Source: CAYWNA01 sp964459305 (GTDB taxonomy: Bacteria; Planctomycetota; Planctomycetia; Pirellulales; Pirellulaceae). Taken from it: a DNA stretch of 64,000 bases. Positions within the stretch are counted from its first letter, which is position 1; each line of letters opens with the position of its first letter. The stretch lies in the NCBI GenBank assembly GCA_964459305.1, contig CAYWNA010000009.1:57742-121741 (forward strand), read 5' to 3'. Below, piece after piece: positions 53,819 to 62,561 of this stretch. The position numbers were made by a program, and so were the translations under genes. Under the pieces are notes generated by a model. That model did no database searches and was not told where the DNA came from. It was given only the letters and a program-made list of their open reading frames with translations.

Positions 53819-54104
53819 GGCTGTTCCAACCGGTTTTCGAGGTTCGTGAGATACAGTGACCCCACGGTGAGGCAACACGTGATCGCATTGTAGTCAACAC
53901 ATTCAGTTGATACGACAGAGCCCCGGCATGGTCCGGGCGGAACTGTGTGCTTACGTTTCGGTGAGTTGGATCTTGTTCGAATCCTACCACGTGTCGTGGT
54001 GACCAACTAAGCACAGTTCCTTTCGACCGTGCCGTCGTGTAGGCTTCGTGTGAGCTTCGTTCGAGAAATACGTATCGCAGGAAGGTTGGTCTTGGGTCGT
54101 GCGG

Positions 54105-54167
54105 CCGTGGGATAGGCCTCCAGCCTGTCAGGTCTTTCGGTCGACAGGCTGGAAGCCTATCCCACGG
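54105..54167. repeat. 63-bp palindromic repeat (family B, copy 2)
   Basis: Arms 54105-54129 and 54143-54167 (CCGTGGGATAGGCCTCCAGC...) are inverted with one mismatch and match the core of the element at 20032-20094. It lies in the 407-base gap upstream of the FAD oxidoreductase gene, between divergent genes; the rest of that gap holds promoters at most. Confidence 0.88.
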
Positions 54168-54225
54168 ATATCGCACAGTTATTTCTGGAACGGTCCTTGG
54201 TGGATCTTACAAGGAGCTTTCTGTC

Positions 54226-55929
54226 ATGCTGCGATTTACCTTACCGGTAGTCTTGGTCTTAGCACAATCAGTGGATGCCGTCGAGGTTTTGATCGAGGCG
54301 GAAGCGTTCCACGATCACGGTGGTTGGGTGGTTGATCCTCAGTTCAGCCACATCATGGGCTCGCCATACCTCTTGGCTCACGGATTGGGCAAACCTGTGG
54401 CCAACGCGAAAGCGGCGGTGCGCTTTCCTGAAACGGGTGTCTACCGCCTGTGGGTCCGGACCAAGGATTGGGTTCCTCCGCACCACCCTGGGCGGTTTCA
54501 AGTGATCGTTGACCGGACGCTTGTCCCGCAGACCTTCGGAGCGATTGGCGAGGATTGGATGTGGCAAGACGGTGGCGAGGTACGAGTCAAGGACACGAAC
54601 GTCACTGTCGAGTTGAAAGATCTCACCGGCTTCGACGGGCGGTGCGACGCTCTCTATTTCACCACGGATGTGAAGGGCACCCCGCCAGGGCAACCTGACG
54701 GCCACATGTCCGCTTGGCGAAGAAGACTGTCGGGCCATCCTGACACTCCGCCTTCGGCTGGCGATTTCGATGTCGTGGTCGTTGGCGGCGGTGTGGCGGG
54801 ATGTTCGGCAGCACTGGCCGCCGCTCGCTTGGGGCTCGACGTTGCCTTGTTGCAGGACCGGCCTGTACTTGGTGGAAATGCGTCGACCGAGATCGGCATC
54901 CATCCGGCGGGTTTCAACCGTTCGATCGTCGACGAAGTCGCCGGCCCGCGTCGACAGCAAGTCATCAGCGACGAGAGGCGTATCCTTCTCTGCCTCGGCT
55001 GGCAGGCCTTTCGCGTACAGAAAGAGGGCAACCTGATTGCCAGTGTCGACGCCAAGCACACGTCGACGGGAGAAGAGCGACGCTTCTGTGCACCCGCGTT
55101 CGTCGACTGCACGGGCGATGGTTGGATTGGCTATTGGGCCGGAGCGGACTGGCGCATGGGCCGCGAAGCGAGCTCCGAGTTCAACGAGTCGATGGCACCG
55201 AAGGAAGCCGATACGATGACTCACGGCAGCACTCTATTCTTCAAGGTAGAACTTGCGGACGATCCAACGTCGTTCCCCGACGTGCCTTGGGCCGTTGAGG
55301 TCTCCAAGGATCACGTCGATTTGCGCAGCGATCACAGTTGGGAGTATGGTCATTGGCGCGACATGATCCAAGATGCGGAACCGATCCGAGATCACTCGTT
55401 ACGGGCGATCTACGGAACGTTCGCCACGGTCAGACAACGCTTTCCGAAGGCGGCCCGCAACGCCATGCTGACGAGGGTCAATTACATCGCGGCTCGCGGC
55501 GAGTCGCGAAGGCTGATGGGCGACCACATCCTCACCGAGAACGACATCAAGTCAAAACGAGATTTCCCCGATGGCGTGGCGCGCGGCGGTTTGGTGTTTT
55601 GCTTGCACTATCCCACCGAGAAGCACGATTTCCGTAGTGAGTTCAAGCTGACAGCCGTGGAACCCTACCTGATACCGTTCCGGTGTTTGTACTCGCGCAA
55701 CGTCGAAAATCTCATGATGGCAGGCCGCTGTGTGAGCGCCACGCACATTGCGTATTCGAGCGTCAAGCTGATGAAAACGGGCGGCCAGATGGGCGTAGCG
55801 GTGGGCGCCGCTGCGATGCTGTGCAAAAAGTACGATAGCACGCCGCGAGGCGTCTACCAGAATCACATCGACGAGTTAAAAGACGTGGTTCTTGACCACG
55901 ACGAAGTGCTGAAGAATCCACGGCCGTAG
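54226..55929 (+). CDS. Exported FAD-dependent oxidoreductase with N-terminal carbohydrate-binding-like module
   Basis: A 567-residue protein. Signal peptide: LRFTLPVVLVLAQSVDAVEV. Residues about 19-150 resemble a beta-sandwich module that binds sugars (VLIEAEAFHDHGGWVVDPQF, GVYRLWVRTKDWVPPHHPG). The FAD domain starts near 180 with DFDVVVVGGGVAGCSAALAA (GxGxxG), then LQDRPVLGGNASTEIGIHPA, and FVDCTGDGWIGYWAGADWRM; GGNASxE and DCTGDGxI are typical of the FAD-dependent FixC-like family often found with polysaccharide genes. The C-terminus is LMMAGRCVSATHIAYSSVKL. AAGGAG precedes ATG 54226. It overlaps the transcription unit of the secreted glycosidase that starts 40 bases after its stop. Substrate unknown; sugar or sugar-acid oxidation is inferred. 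Confidence 0.85.
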   Translation: MLRFTLPVVLVLAQSVDAVEVLIEAEAFHDHGGWVVDPQFSHIMGSPYLLAHGLGKPVANAKAAVRFPETGVYRLWVRTKDWVPPHHPGRFQVIVDRTLVPQTFGAIGEDWMWQDGGEVRVKDTNVTVELKDLTGFDGRCDALYFTTDVKGTPPGQPDGHMSAWRRRLSGHPDTPPSAGDFDVVVVGGGVAGCSAALAAARLGLDVALLQDRPVLGGNASTEIGIHPAGFNRSIVDEVAGPRRQQVISDERRILLCLGWQAFRVQKEGNLIASVDAKHTSTGEERRFCAPAFVDCTGDGWIGYWAGADWRMGREASSEFNESMAPKEADTMTHGSTLFFKVELADDPTSFPDVPWAVEVSKDHVDLRSDHSWEYGHWRDMIQDAEPIRDHSLRAIYGTFATVRQRFPKAARNAMLTRVNYIAARGESRRLMGDHILTENDIKSKRDFPDGVARGGLVFCLHYPTEKHDFRSEFKLTAVEPYLIPFRCLYSRNVENLMMAGRCVSATHIAYSSVKLMKTGGQMGVAVGAAAMLCKKYDSTPRGVYQNHIDELKDVVLDHDEVLKNPRP

Positions 55930-55969
55930 AGGCGGAGTGACCAATGACCAATCAAGGAGTAATAACGCA

Positions 55970-58321
55970 ATGATCAGATGGGCGACATGGGTAGCGGGCA
56001 TTCTTCTGTGCGTTCCGGGCCTCCAGGCCGACGAAGATCTAATTGCCAATGGCGGTTTCGAGGACGGGACGGCCGGTTGGAACCGTTTTTGGTCGCGTAC
56101 CAACGAAGGGCAGTCCGGCCTGGATGAGGAAACCGCCCACGGTGGCAAGCGATCGGTACGGATCGCACACTCAGGGGCAAAGGACTGGAGTTTTCAGCGA
56201 GAGAAATCGCTCAGGGTTCAGCCCGGCCAAATCTACGAATTCGAAGGCTGGGTCCGCGTCGAGGGCGAAGGCACCGCCACGCTGTGTGTGACGCTACAAG
56301 GCGAAAAGGACCGCGTCTTGGACTGGAGCTTTGGCGGTCGTACGGCGCGCGTGTCGGACGATTGGCGACGGCTGCAGTCCCGCTTCGTCATTCCCGCTGG
56401 TGCGCAAGAGATTCTCCCGCGGTTCATTGGCAACGGCCCGGCGACCGTTTGGGTCGACGACGTATCGCTTTCGCTTGCGGGGAACATCGCCGAAATGCGC
56501 GACGCCGATCTACCCGATCAGCTATCGATGGAGAACGACACGCTCCTTGTCACATTCGATACTTCCACGGCGACGTTTGCGGTGGTCGATCGCCGCACGG
56601 GGCGAACTTGGCCACAGCGGCCAACCGGGGAAATGGTTGTCCTGTCTGCAGAACGCGGGCAGCGGCTAATCGCAATTCGTTGGCTCGACACCAAGTCGAT
56701 GCTCTCCGGCCAAGCCACGATCGGGCTGCCCGACCAGGGATCGGACGTTTCGATCGAGCTTTCCGCCGACGCTGAACTCGAAGGGCGTCTTGCCTTTCCA
56801 TCGCCGCTGGTCACCGAACCGGGCATGACGCTGATCATGCCAGTAAACGAAGGGATTAGCTATCCCGTGGACGACACTTCGCTGCCGGCCATGAACTACT
56901 ATCTGTACGGCGGGCATGGTCTGTGCATGGCGTGGTACGGCATCGTCGCGGGCGAGGAAGGTGTGATGACCATTGTCGACACGCCGGATGATGCCGGCGT
57001 ACGCGTTCCACGAAGCAACGGCCGGCTGACGCTCGCTCCGGAATGGATGCCGCAAAAGGGCCGGCTCGGGTATCCACGTCGGCTGACGTACGTCTTTTTC
57101 GATCGCGGCGGCTACGTGGCGATGTGCAAACGGTACCGCCGGCAGCGCGAGCAACTTGGGCTTGTGAAAACGCTGGCTCAGAAGCGCGAGGACAACCCGC
57201 ATGTGGACAAGCTGATCGGGGCGGTCAACGTCTGGTGCTGGGAACGGGATTCGGTCGGCATGTGCCGCGAGCTTCGACAGGCAGGCATCGACCGCATCCT
57301 TTGGAGCAACCGCGGGCAGCCCGATACGATCCAGCAGATGAATGAAATGGGCATACTGACCAGCCGTTACGACATTTTTCAGGACGCAATGAACCCGGAG
57401 AATTTTCCACAACTACGCGGCAAACATCCCGACTGGACCTCCTCGGCCTGGCCGCACGATTTGATGATTGGCGCCGGCGGCGATTGGGTGCGAGGTTGGC
57501 GAGTGATGGGCAAGGACGGCAACTGGTATCCGTGCGGTGTACTTTGCGATCGGCGTGCGGTCGACTATGCCAGCGAGCGCATCCCCGATGAACTCAAGAC
57601 GCATCCCTACCGATGCCGATTCATCGACACAACCACAGCGTCGCCATGGCGCGAGTGTTATCACCCGGACCATCCGATGACGCGCTCGGAAAGCCGGCAC
57701 TGGAAAATGGAGTTACTGCGTTTTGTCAGCGAAAAATGCGGCCTGGTGACCGGCAGCGAGACGGGACACGAGGCGGCGGTGCCCTACGTCCACTACTTCG
57801 AAGGCATGATGAGCTTAGGCCCCTATCGCATTCCCGACGCCGGCCGCAGGATGGCGGAAATCTGGGACGAGGTTCCGGAGCGAGTCGCCAAGTTTCAAAC
57901 GGGTCATTTCTACCGGTTGCCGTTGTGGGAACTGGTCTATCACGATTGTGTCATCGCCCAGTGGTATTGGGGCGACTACAACAACAAGCTGACGAAGCTA
58001 TGGGACCGGCGTGATCTGTGGAACGCGCTGTACGGCACGCCGCCCATGTTCATGTTCAATCGCCGTCTGTGGCACGAGCAGAAGGACCGCTTCGTCCAAA
58101 GCTACCATACCGCCGCGACCGTAGCCCGAACAACCGGCTACTCGGAGATGCTCTCACACCGTTGGCTGACAGACGATCACACGGTGCAACAGTCGCACTT
58201 TGCCAACGATGTGACAGTAACCGTCAACTTCGGCGACGAGCCATACCAGTTGCCCGACGGAACGACACTGTCACCGATTGCACATCGTATCGATGGATTG
58301 ACGAGCGCGGATGGCGAGTGA
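55970..58321 (+). CDS. Secreted glycoside hydrolase-like protein with CBM4/9-like N-terminus
   Basis: A 783-residue exported protein. Signal peptide: MIRWATWVAGILLCVPGLQA. Residues about 24-180 form a CBM4/9-like jelly roll (DLIANGGFEDGTAGWNRFWS; VRVEGEGTATLCVTLQGEKD; ATVWVDDVSLSLAG). A beta-sandwich domain follows, then a large barrel (LIGAVNVWCWERDSVGMCRE, DRILWSNRGQPDTIQQMNEM, LVTGSETGHEAAVPYVHYFE, PYRIPDAGRRMAEIWDEVPE). The later part resembles DUF5696/GH101-like glycosidases, but I could not fix the family. AAGGAG precedes ATG 55970. Downstream of the FAD oxidoreductase, in one operon. Confidence 0.75.
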   Translation: MIRWATWVAGILLCVPGLQADEDLIANGGFEDGTAGWNRFWSRTNEGQSGLDEETAHGGKRSVRIAHSGAKDWSFQREKSLRVQPGQIYEFEGWVRVEGEGTATLCVTLQGEKDRVLDWSFGGRTARVSDDWRRLQSRFVIPAGAQEILPRFIGNGPATVWVDDVSLSLAGNIAEMRDADLPDQLSMENDTLLVTFDTSTATFAVVDRRTGRTWPQRPTGEMVVLSAERGQRLIAIRWLDTKSMLSGQATIGLPDQGSDVSIELSADAELEGRLAFPSPLVTEPGMTLIMPVNEGISYPVDDTSLPAMNYYLYGGHGLCMAWYGIVAGEEGVMTIVDTPDDAGVRVPRSNGRLTLAPEWMPQKGRLGYPRRLTYVFFDRGGYVAMCKRYRRQREQLGLVKTLAQKREDNPHVDKLIGAVNVWCWERDSVGMCRELRQAGIDRILWSNRGQPDTIQQMNEMGILTSRYDIFQDAMNPENFPQLRGKHPDWTSSAWPHDLMIGAGGDWVRGWRVMGKDGNWYPCGVLCDRRAVDYASERIPDELKTHPYRCRFIDTTTASPWRECYHPDHPMTRSESRHWKMELLRFVSEKCGLVTGSETGHEAAVPYVHYFEGMMSLGPYRIPDAGRRMAEIWDEVPERVAKFQTGHFYRLPLWELVYHDCVIAQWYWGDYNNKLTKLWDRRDLWNALYGTPPMFMFNRRLWHEQKDRFVQSYHTAATVARTTGYSEMLSHRWLTDDHTVQQSHFANDVTVTVNFGDEPYQLPDGTTLSPIAHRIDGLTSADGE

Positions 58322-58438
58322 GGCAAGAACGAAGGTGAAGGAGGCTCGACGAATTGAGGGATACGGCGAATGAAAGATTGCGTTCGTTTTGGGGGCGGCT
58401 TGCCGAGCGGGCACTAGCGACTGAGTACGAGACATAAC

Positions 58439-58720
58439 TCAGCCGCCGAGTAGCCCCAGCACGCCGTCCGCGACATCTCCGATCGTATCAACCTCTTCTG
58501 CAATTTCGTCCGGAACCTTGATGTCGAAGTGCTCTTCCACCTCCATCATGATCTCCACCAGATCAAGGCTATCACAGCCAATATCGATTTCTAGATTGCT
58601 ATCATCTTGGATCGTATCAGCTGCAATGCCCATGTGTTCCGCCACGATTCTCTTCACATCCTCCACGATCTGAGGTCGTGAGGGAATCACTCCGCTAGAC
58701 AGATTACTTTGGATCTGCAT
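58439..58720 (-). CDS. Acyl carrier protein
   Basis: A 93-residue ACP, the carrier of acyl chains on a 4'-phosphopantetheine arm. The attachment motif is IGCDSLDLVEIMMEVEEHFD with Ser51, and the acidic helix 2 is typical of type II ACPs. It has about 15 extra N-terminal residues (MQIQSNLSSGVIPSRPQ). No fatty acid or polyketide synthase gene is adjacent, so it is probably a specialised rather than the housekeeping ACP. Its start (AAGGAG upstream) overlaps the end of the XRE gene by 17 bases, so the two are co-translated. Confidence 0.92.
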   Translation of the reverse strand: MQIQSNLSSGVIPSRPQIVEDVKRIVAEHMGIAADTIQDDSNLEIDIGCDSLDLVEIMMEVEEHFDIKVPDEIAEEVDTIGDVADGVLGLLGG

Positions 58721-59120
58721 CGCTAAACTCCTTGTCCGATTGTGCAGAAATGCGTTGTGCCACGTGCTCACGCTCGGCCGCGTTCATCGCGACCACCAGC
58801 TTGCGCACGGTTGCAAAGTCCGGCGTCGTTCGTCCTCGTTCGATTCGATTCAGTGTTTCCGGCCGAATGCCGGCGCGGCGAGCTAGTTCGGCCTGCGACA
58901 GTCCGGCAGCGCGTCTTCGCCGGACGAGCTTTTCGGACAGCGTCGCGCGGTCTAGGTCCAAACCCGCCGCAAGCAGCTCGTCGCTTGACGTAGCGTCACT
59001 CTGCTCCAAACCTGCCATCTCACACAGGCTTTCAAACACCGACTCCCGCAGAATCACGTACCGAATGCCATCCAGATCGACTCTCTTGCAGTCGATCGCC
59101 TCGCGTCTATTGCTGTTCAT
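58704..59120 (-). CDS. XRE family helix-turn-helix regulator / antitoxin-like protein
   Basis: A 138-residue protein. The N-terminus (DLDGIRYVILRESVFESLCE) resembles the small N-terminal region of antitoxin-type proteins that bind via an IRYVILRE-like strand. The C-terminal half is an XRE helix-turn-helix (RAAGLSQAELARRAGIRPET, then LNRIERGRTTPDFATVRKL). No toxin gene is adjacent; the partner gene encodes an acyl carrier protein. It may regulate its own operon. ATG 59120 follows GAGGGGAA. Confidence 0.85.
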   Translation of the reverse strand: MNSNRREAIDCKRVDLDGIRYVILRESVFESLCEMAGLEQSDATSSDELLAAGLDLDRATLSEKLVRRRRAAGLSQAELARRAGIRPETLNRIERGRTTPDFATVRKLVVAMNAAEREHVAQRISAQSDKEFSDADPK

Positions 59121-59318
59121 CGGTCTTGTTTCCCCTCTACACGGGATATTACCAGGTATCGGCATAGAAGTCAATGATATTGATGTTTAGGTCAATATTA
59201 ACACGGAAAGCGAGAAACACCTGATATGGCCTGACCTTGCCTTGGATCCACGTGTCCTGAGAAACCATAATGGGCCGTGCAGAGTGACTCTTGGCATTGT
59301 CTTAAGCGGAGGTCAAAC

Positions 59319-61352
59319 ATGACGCGGCTATTCTTGACGTTGTTCTTGGCCAGCTTCTTCGCGGCATCGGCCGAATCGAAGGGCCCGGGCGAGTTTGCCA
59401 ACTCTCTGGGGATGAAGTTCGCGCGCATCGAATCGGGTTCGTTCGAAATGGGCTCCGCTGAGGGCGAATTCGACGAACGGCCGGTTCGTCGTGTCGCCAT
59501 CAGTCGATCGTTCTACATGGCCGTCACAGAAGTAACCAACGCCCAGTATGAGCAGTTTGATGTGGATCACAGGCACCTGCGCGGCGAGGGAGGGTTGTCG
59601 AACGAGGGCAACGAAGCCGCGGTCTACGTCAGTTGGCACGACGCGTTCGCATTCTGCAGGTGGCTCTCCAAGAAAGAAGGTAAAACCTACCGACTGCCCA
59701 CCGAAGCGGAATGGGAATACGCTTGCAGGGCCGGTACGACAGCGGCGTATAACACGGGTGACTCGCTACCGGAGGCTTACCACAAGAGTCAACAGTTTGC
59801 TTGGCATCCCCAGCCGGTTTTGCTGCATGTCGGCAAGATGCCGCCCAACGCCTGGGGATTGCACGACATGCACGGCAATGTCGAAGAATGGTGTTACGAT
59901 ACGTACGGACCGTATCCGGCGGATCCACAGACGGATCCCGTGGGTCGAGCGGCTGGCGAAATGAAGGTCACCCGCGGCGGCAGCCACAATACTCCGCTCA
60001 CATACCTGCGCAGCGCCAATCGGCTGGGGACGCTGCCCGACGACAAACACTGGTTGATCGGCTTTCGCGTGGTACAAGGCGAGATGTCCGAAACTGATCC
60101 GCTGCCGGCGCCGGAGGCACCGCTTTGGGCTCGCGACGTGAAACAAGAGCAATTTGTCTGGTCCGGCGGACCGGACGCAAACGAACCGTTCTTCGCCGTT
60201 CCGGATCGCTTTGTGATCATCCCGCCGGATTCCGACGGTCCACTCTATTCAAGACACAATCACTGCCCGTCGATAACTTGGTGCGAAAACGGCGATCTCT
60301 TGGCGGCCTGGTTCTCGACCAACACCGAGCGAGGCCGCGAGATGACGATCCTCGCCAGCCGCCGGCGAGCCGGCAGCGATCGCTGGGCTCCTGCGTCAGT
60401 ATTCTTCAAAGCGCCGGACCGCAATATGACCGGATCGTCGCTGTATCGCGACGGCTCCGGCACATTGTATCGCTTCAACGGCTTGGAAGCCTGCGGCGGG
60501 TGGGCCAATCTAGCCCTGGTCATGCGGACCAGCAAAGACAACGGCGCCAGTTGGCAGACTCGGTTGATCAACCCGCACCACCAGCCGCGAAACCAAGTGA
60601 TCGACGGTACGTTCCGCACGCACAAGGGCTTTCTGGTGCAGCCGTGCGATGCGGTCTACGGCGGCAATGGCGGCACCGCGATTCACATCAGCCGCGATGG
60701 CGGCCGGACATGGGTCGATCCGGGCGCCGGTACGCCCAAGCCTAACTTCTCCGCCAACGCTCGCGGCGGCACCATTGCCGGCATCCACGCGGGAGTCGTT
60801 CAGTTGCGCGACGGCCGCTTGCTTGCCTTTGGCCGAGGTGACAATCGGCTGGGCAGCGATGATAACATCGGTCAGCGCATGCCGATGAGCATTTCCTCGA
60901 ACCTTGGCGAATCCTGGGAGTATCACGCCAGCCCTTGGCCGCCGATCAACGGAGGCCAGCGACTCGTGCTGATGCGACTGCGCGAAGGACCGTTGCTGTT
61001 CATGTCGTTCACAGATTCGTCCCGCCTGCCTGCGACTAAGCGTCAAGGCCTGCTATTCACGGGCTCACGCGGTAACACATTCCGAGGTTACGGCCTGTTT
61101 GCTGCGATCAGCCTCGACGAAGGCAAGACGTGGCCGGTTCAGAAGCTAATCACTCCCGGCAAGGGCGAGTACGACGGTGGGGCATGGACTCGCGCCTTCA
61201 AGACCGACGCAACCCGGTCCGAACCGAAAGGCTACCTTGCTGCCACCCAGACGCCCGACGGCGTGATCCATCTGATCTCCAGTGCCCTGCACTATCAGTT
61301 CAACTTGGCGTGGCTAAGAAGATCCCCCAAGCCACCGCCGCCCCCAGAATAG
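59319..61352 (+). CDS. Secreted SUMF1/FGE-like domain fused to a sialidase (BNR) domain
   Basis: A 677-residue exported protein. Signal peptide: MTRLFLTLFLASFFAASAES. Residues about 25-265 form a formylglycine-generating-enzyme-like (SUMF1) fold: NSLGMKFARIESGSFEMGSA, AVTEVTNAQYEQFDVDH, YRLPTEAEWEYACRAGTTAA, GLHDMHGNVEEWCYDTYGPY. The region that holds the two catalytic Cys in true FGE reads GGSHNTPLTYLRSANR, so both are missing. From about 310 comes a sialidase-like propeller: NHCPSITWCENGDLLAAWFS, RTSKDNGASWQTRLINPHHQ (Asp box-like), HISRDGGRTWVDPG. GGAGGT precedes ATG 59319. The FGE part may act as a binding or scaffold domain. Confidence 0.83.
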   Translation: MTRLFLTLFLASFFAASAESKGPGEFANSLGMKFARIESGSFEMGSAEGEFDERPVRRVAISRSFYMAVTEVTNAQYEQFDVDHRHLRGEGGLSNEGNEAAVYVSWHDAFAFCRWLSKKEGKTYRLPTEAEWEYACRAGTTAAYNTGDSLPEAYHKSQQFAWHPQPVLLHVGKMPPNAWGLHDMHGNVEEWCYDTYGPYPADPQTDPVGRAAGEMKVTRGGSHNTPLTYLRSANRLGTLPDDKHWLIGFRVVQGEMSETDPLPAPEAPLWARDVKQEQFVWSGGPDANEPFFAVPDRFVIIPPDSDGPLYSRHNHCPSITWCENGDLLAAWFSTNTERGREMTILASRRRAGSDRWAPASVFFKAPDRNMTGSSLYRDGSGTLYRFNGLEACGGWANLALVMRTSKDNGASWQTRLINPHHQPRNQVIDGTFRTHKGFLVQPCDAVYGGNGGTAIHISRDGGRTWVDPGAGTPKPNFSANARGGTIAGIHAGVVQLRDGRLLAFGRGDNRLGSDDNIGQRMPMSISSNLGESWEYHASPWPPINGGQRLVLMRLREGPLLFMSFTDSSRLPATKRQGLLFTGSRGNTFRGYGLFAAISLDEGKTWPVQKLITPGKGEYDGGAWTRAFKTDATRSEPKGYLAATQTPDGVIHLISSALHYQFNLAWLRRSPKPPPPPE

Positions 61353-61411
61353 TCGACCTGCAAGCGTACCGTTGGCTAAGGATCGGCTTCGAAATAGATC
61401 CTGAGTTCATG

Positions 61412-61478
61412 GTAGCCGAAGTCGCCAGACTTTGGTCGCTTTGCACGGGAAAAACCAAACTCTGGCGAGTTCGGCTAC
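61412..61478. repeat. 67-bp palindromic repeat, family A copy 2
   Basis: Arms 61412-61436 and 61454-61478 (GTAGCCGAAGTCGCCAGAC...) are inverted with two mismatches. Read on the other strand the unit matches 8880-8943 nearly base for base, including the loop edge AAAACC. It follows the SUMF1-sialidase gene by 59 bases. Confidence 0.85.
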
Positions 61479-61609
61479 ATCGAACAACTGCTGGGTCACA
61501 GCTTCAGGTGAGCGCAGTGGCAGCATACAATAGCTGGCATCTAGCTCGGGGTCTGCGGCGGTTCGCCACGCCGGGGCGCAGAATCAACATTTTGACAGGG
61601 CAATTTCCG

Positions 61610-61806
61610 ATGCCAGAAACGACACTAGAAGACAGAGTGGCGGCCCTTGAGAGCCAGGTCGCCGAGCTGTTCTTTCACCGCCGATCACGAAGGACTGGCG
61701 GAGCACAATCGGCATGTTTGCCGACGGTCCGGTGTTGAAGGAGATTTAAGAGGAGGGACGAAAGATTCGCGAAGCCGATCGGAAGCAAGCCAAAAGGACA
61801 GGTTGA
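61610..61806 (+). pseudogene. Decayed small coiled-coil/antitoxin-like gene
   Basis: ATG 61610 begins MPETTLEDRVAALESQVAEL, the typical opening of a small helical planctomycete protein. The frame then shifts near 61675; the matching continuation in another frame is ITKDWRSTIGMFADGPVLKE, followed by an in-frame TAA at 61747-61749 and then EEGRKIREADRKQAKRTG to a TGA at 61804-61806. The DWRSTIGMF...READRxxA pattern is shared with small proteins often encoded next to VapC/PIN toxins, from memory. One frameshift plus one nonsense codon make it non-functional. No PIN toxin gene follows. Confidence 0.6.
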
Positions 61807-61891
61807 CGCAAAGACTACCGCCGGGGAGAATTATTGGACTGAAGGACCTGGAACATTCCCGTTCACGAAAAGCCCAGCGAGGATTGAGGCC

Positions 61892-62548
61892 ATGAAGCAC
61901 GAAATTGTGGGCAATCCGGATTATGGACAACTGACGGTTCACCTGGATCCGGGCGACATGTTCTTGGCCGAAGGCGGCGCCATGTCGTGGATGAGCGAGG
62001 GGACGGAGATGAACAGCCGGCTGATGGGCGGGTTCCTCAAGGCGGTCGTCCGTAAGCTCGTGGGCGGCGAGTCGCTGTTCGTCGGTGAATACTCGCATCC
62101 GGTCGGCGGGAGTGTGACTTTCTCGCCGTCGACGCCGGGGGCCGTACTGCGCCGGGAACTCAAAGGCGACACGATCATCCTGACCGGTGGCGCGTTCATG
62201 GGATGTACGCCCGGCGTTGAGTTGACCATGAAGTTCGGCGGGTTGAAAGCGTTCTTCTCCGGCGAAGGAGCGTTCTTCATCGAGTGCAGCGGGACGGGCG
62301 ACCTGTTTTTCAACTCGTATGGTGCGATTGTCGAGAAGTCGATCGAGGGTTCGTTCACGGTCGACACCTCCCATGCCGTCGCGTGGGAGCCGACGCTGGA
62401 CTTCTCCATCTGTGGAATGGGCAGCTTGAAGAGCACTTTGATGTCCGGCGAGGGGTTGGTACTGAAGTTTGAGGGGTCGGGTAAGATCTGGCTGCAGACT
62501 CGAACGCTCGGCGGCATTGCCGGTTGGCTCTCGCCACTGTGTCATTAG
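61892..62548 (+). CDS. AIM24 / TIGR00266 family protein (copy 1)
   Basis: A 218-residue AIM24-family beta-prism protein of unknown molecular function (some relatives affect membranes or stress). Visible: YGQLTVHLDPGDMFLAEGGA, MGCTPGVELTMKFGGLKAFF, LFFNSYGAIVEKSIEGSFTV and GLVLKFEGSGKIWLQTRTLG. First of three tandem paralogues in one operon (13 bases to the next gene). ATG 61892 follows GATTGAGG. Confidence 0.88.
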   Translation: MKHEIVGNPDYGQLTVHLDPGDMFLAEGGAMSWMSEGTEMNSRLMGGFLKAVVRKLVGGESLFVGEYSHPVGGSVTFSPSTPGAVLRRELKGDTIILTGGAFMGCTPGVELTMKFGGLKAFFSGEGAFFIECSGTGDLFFNSYGAIVEKSIEGSFTVDTSHAVAWEPTLDFSICGMGSLKSTLMSGEGLVLKFEGSGKIWLQTRTLGGIAGWLSPLCH

Positions 62549-62561
62549 AAAGGGCCACACG

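Noticed and set aside
61730..61760. TAA in the small decayed gene as possible recoding
   Set aside because: TAA is not a selenocysteine codon, and a frameshift upstream already breaks the gene.
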